Source: Candidatus Methanoperedentaceae archaeon (GTDB taxonomy: Archaea > Halobacteriota > Methanosarcinia > Methanosarcinales > Methanoperedenaceae). Taken from it: a stretch of DNA of 14,496 bases. Shown here in pieces: positions 13,172 through 14,496 of the stretch. The notes beneath the pieces are model-generated. The model was not told where the DNA came from and ran no database searches. It saw only the letters and a list, made by a program, of their open reading frames with translations. Location of the stretch: NCBI GenBank assembly GCA_027371625.1, contig DAHXMQ010000017.1, forward strand, positions 1-14,496, in the 5' to 3' direction. How positions within the stretch are numbered: the first letter of the stretch is position 1; every line of letters starts with the position of its first letter. A program made the translations under genes and the position numbers.

Positions 13172-14341
13172 ATGGTAGTGCAATCTTTTAATTTGGATTT
13201 TGTAATAGATTTTCTGAAAAAAACCAACAACCCAAACCGAGATAAATACTTAGAAGTTTTTAATTCTGAAGGTTTATCAACGGGTATATCCAAATTTCAC
13301 GACTTCTGGGAAGATTTTGCTGAATTTCTACTCTCCAGAGATTTTAAAATTTATAAAATTAGTAAAGACATCGATAAACCGAGCTACGAAATAAACAATT
13401 TAATGGAATCAATCGAAAAAATTACTCAAATACAAGATATGGTTTTATGCGACATACTCAAACGAAGATTCGAATTTGAGGTTAAATCACATGGATATGA
13501 TAATCCTGCCCCTATCGAAAAAAATGGAATACAATATTTTAGAATACCTTTCAAAGAATGGATTTTTATTGTGCCTAAAGATGAAGTGGATAAAATTAAC
13601 AAAAAAATGAGTGAAATGATTATGTATTTGTTTAGCTGGGATAACATTCCAGGAGACCATAACGGAAGACTCATAGAATTCCTGACACAGAAATTTGGTA
13701 TTGATTGGGTAAAAACAGCAAAAATTGAGAAAGTCGATGACGGTAGGACTATAAGATTAACTGGTGAAAATAATTTTCTGTCACTAAAACTTAACAATGA
13801 AAAAACTAAGGTAAACTTAGAAATCAATGACAGTAGAACCTATGAATTCATTGCGAAGATAGCACTTGGTGAGCTACACATATACATGAATAGTGCATTT
13901 CAGAAAAATTTGTTCGAGAGTACCAAATTTTTATTTCATCTTTTGCTTACTCCCACCGAAAAAGATGAATTTACCAAAGAAATAAAAAAATCTCCAGAAT
14001 TAGCCGAAATGAAAATCCAAGAAGATAAAATTATTTACGAGTCATACAAATCTGTGTTTACAAAAAATAATATAACACTATCCGAAGATGAATTACAATT
14101 TTTAAAGGAGCTTATTACAATTCAAAGACCCACATTTGATTTTTTAGGAATCACAAAACCAAGCTCATCTTTTTCAAGACCATTTTATTTTATAGAAGTA
14201 AAAAGCAGTAAATCTGGTAATCCAAGATTGACATCTTCCCAAAAAAAATTTATAGAAAATGTCAAAGAAAAATTTGGTATATTAGTTTTCCATATTGAAA
14301 TAGAGCCTAATGGAGTGGAAGTAAAATTTTTCTCACCATAG
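13172..14341 (+). CDS. Uncharacterised protein with C-terminal PD-(D/E)XK nuclease-like motif
   Basis: A 389-residue protein. The first 310 residues are not recognised; they are charged and Lys/Glu/Ile-rich, with the stretch YFRIPFKEWIFIVPKDEVDK near the middle. The C-terminus reads PTFDFLGI (320-327), then FYFIEVKSS (339-347), then LTSSQKKFIENVKEKFGILVFHI (354-376). The Asp323, Glu342-x-Lys344 and Gln357 order fits the catalytic core of PD-(D/E)XK nucleases of the VRR-NUC or resolvase-like kind, including the trailing Q-K-x-F helix. The nuclease assignment is an inference from this motif alone. The gene is visibly more AT-rich than the lipid genes to its left and has only its own promoter, suggesting acquisition. 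It is followed by a possible transposase. A role in defence or mobile-DNA processing is possible but not shown. Confidence 0.7.
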   Translation: MVVQSFNLDFVIDFLKKTNNPNRDKYLEVFNSEGLSTGISKFHDFWEDFAEFLLSRDFKIYKISKDIDKPSYEINNLMESIEKITQIQDMVLCDILKRRFEFEVKSHGYDNPAPIEKNGIQYFRIPFKEWIFIVPKDEVDKINKKMSEMIMYLFSWDNIPGDHNGRLIEFLTQKFGIDWVKTAKIEKVDDGRTIRLTGENNFLSLKLNNEKTKVNLEINDSRTYEFIAKIALGELHIYMNSAFQKNLFESTKFLFHLLLTPTEKDEFTKEIKKSPELAEMKIQEDKIIYESYKSVFTKNNITLSEDELQFLKELITIQRPTFDFLGITKPSSSFSRPFYFIEVKSSKSGNPRLTSSQKKFIENVKEKFGILVFHIEIEPNGVEVKFFSP

Positions 14342-14344
14342 TAA

Positions 14345-14350
14345 TTTTTT
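14345..14350 (+). terminator. T6 run after the nuclease-like gene
   Basis: A T6 run starts 4 nt after the stop codon. Short oligo-T tracts are the usual archaeal termination signal. Confidence 0.4.
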
Positions 14351-14421
14351 GAATAATTAATCCCTAACTCCGCCAGATTTACGCACTATTTCTGAGAAAT
14401 CCATCCACTCATACCGAAATG

Positions 14422-14450
14422 CTTATATCATAGTATTACGTATATACGTA
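14422..14450 (+). promoter_or_regulatory. TATA box and 14-bp palindrome before the right-end gene
   Basis: CTTATATCA (about 14422-14430) is a TATA box 25-30 nt before the ATG at 14453. Between them TACGTATATACGTA (14437-14450) is a perfect 14-bp palindrome, placed where a bound protein would block the start site. The preceding stretch 14351-14421 shows nothing recognisable; it may hold the left end of an insertion element. Confidence 0.45.
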
Positions 14451-14452
14451 TC

Positions 14453-14496
14453 ATGGAACTTCCTGACTGGGTACTGAAACATAAGGCAAAAGGTAC
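14453..14496 (+). CDS. Partial gene, possible transposase N-terminus
   Basis: Only the first 14-15 codons are in the window, reading MELPDWVLKHKAKG and running off the edge. The phrase L-P-x-W-V-L-K-H-K-x-K-G-T resembles the start of IS4/IS1634-type transposases common in Methanosarcina-like archaea, from memory. This is too short to be sure. The promoter and palindrome just upstream support a real gene start. Confidence 0.4.
   Translation, partial: MELPDWVLKHKAKG

Overview
The window reads as chromosomal or large-replicon DNA of a euryarchaeon, most likely in or near the Methanosarcinales; Ca. Methanoperedens-type ANME archaea are my best guess. Reasons: TATA boxes about 25 nt before start codons with several apparently leaderless genes; a secreted cytochrome with a PGF-CTERM-like tail; a FilR1-type (DUF1724) winged-helix regulator; and a radical SAM protein resembling archaeal tetraether lipid synthase. 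No rRNA, tRNA or CRISPR array was seen. The lineage assignment is inference.

Left part (1-4393), minus strand, secreted and membrane proteins: a diheme c-type cytochrome with a PGF-CTERM-like anchor, a small two-helix membrane protein, a secreted protein resembling eqolisin (G1) peptidases, a four-helix membrane protein, and a secreted six-cysteine protein of unknown function. The two secreted-protein genes share almost the same upstream cassette: 18-bp iterons, a TATA box, a leader of about 200-230 nt, a Shine-Dalgarno site and a similar signal peptide. The mature proteins look unrelated. Inside each leader, on the opposite (plus) strand, lies a conserved 60-nt block that looks like a small RNA gene. 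It has its own TATA box, a UUCG-capped hairpin, a long hairpin with a matching stem, and a final T5 run. This pair of putative antisense RNAs is the most novel item in the window.

Middle part (4774-9351): a UbiA-type prenyltransferase is convergent with, and overlaps, a FilR1-like regulator. A radical SAM activase of the anaerobic ribonucleotide reductase type follows on the minus strand. Divergent from it is a plus-strand operon of a phasin-like coiled-coil protein and an AarF/UbiB atypical kinase. UbiA and UbiB relatives near each other suggest isoprenoid lipid or quinone-like metabolism.

Right part (9325-14496): a Tes-like radical SAM protein overlaps the UbiB tail and is divergent from a B12-binding-type radical SAM protein. 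Together they suggest membrane-lipid modification. Then come a small coiled-coil protein built of 54-bp tandem repeats, an AT-rich gene with a C-terminal PD-(D/E)XK-like nuclease motif, and the first 15 codons of a possible transposase running off the window. This right end looks like accessory DNA.
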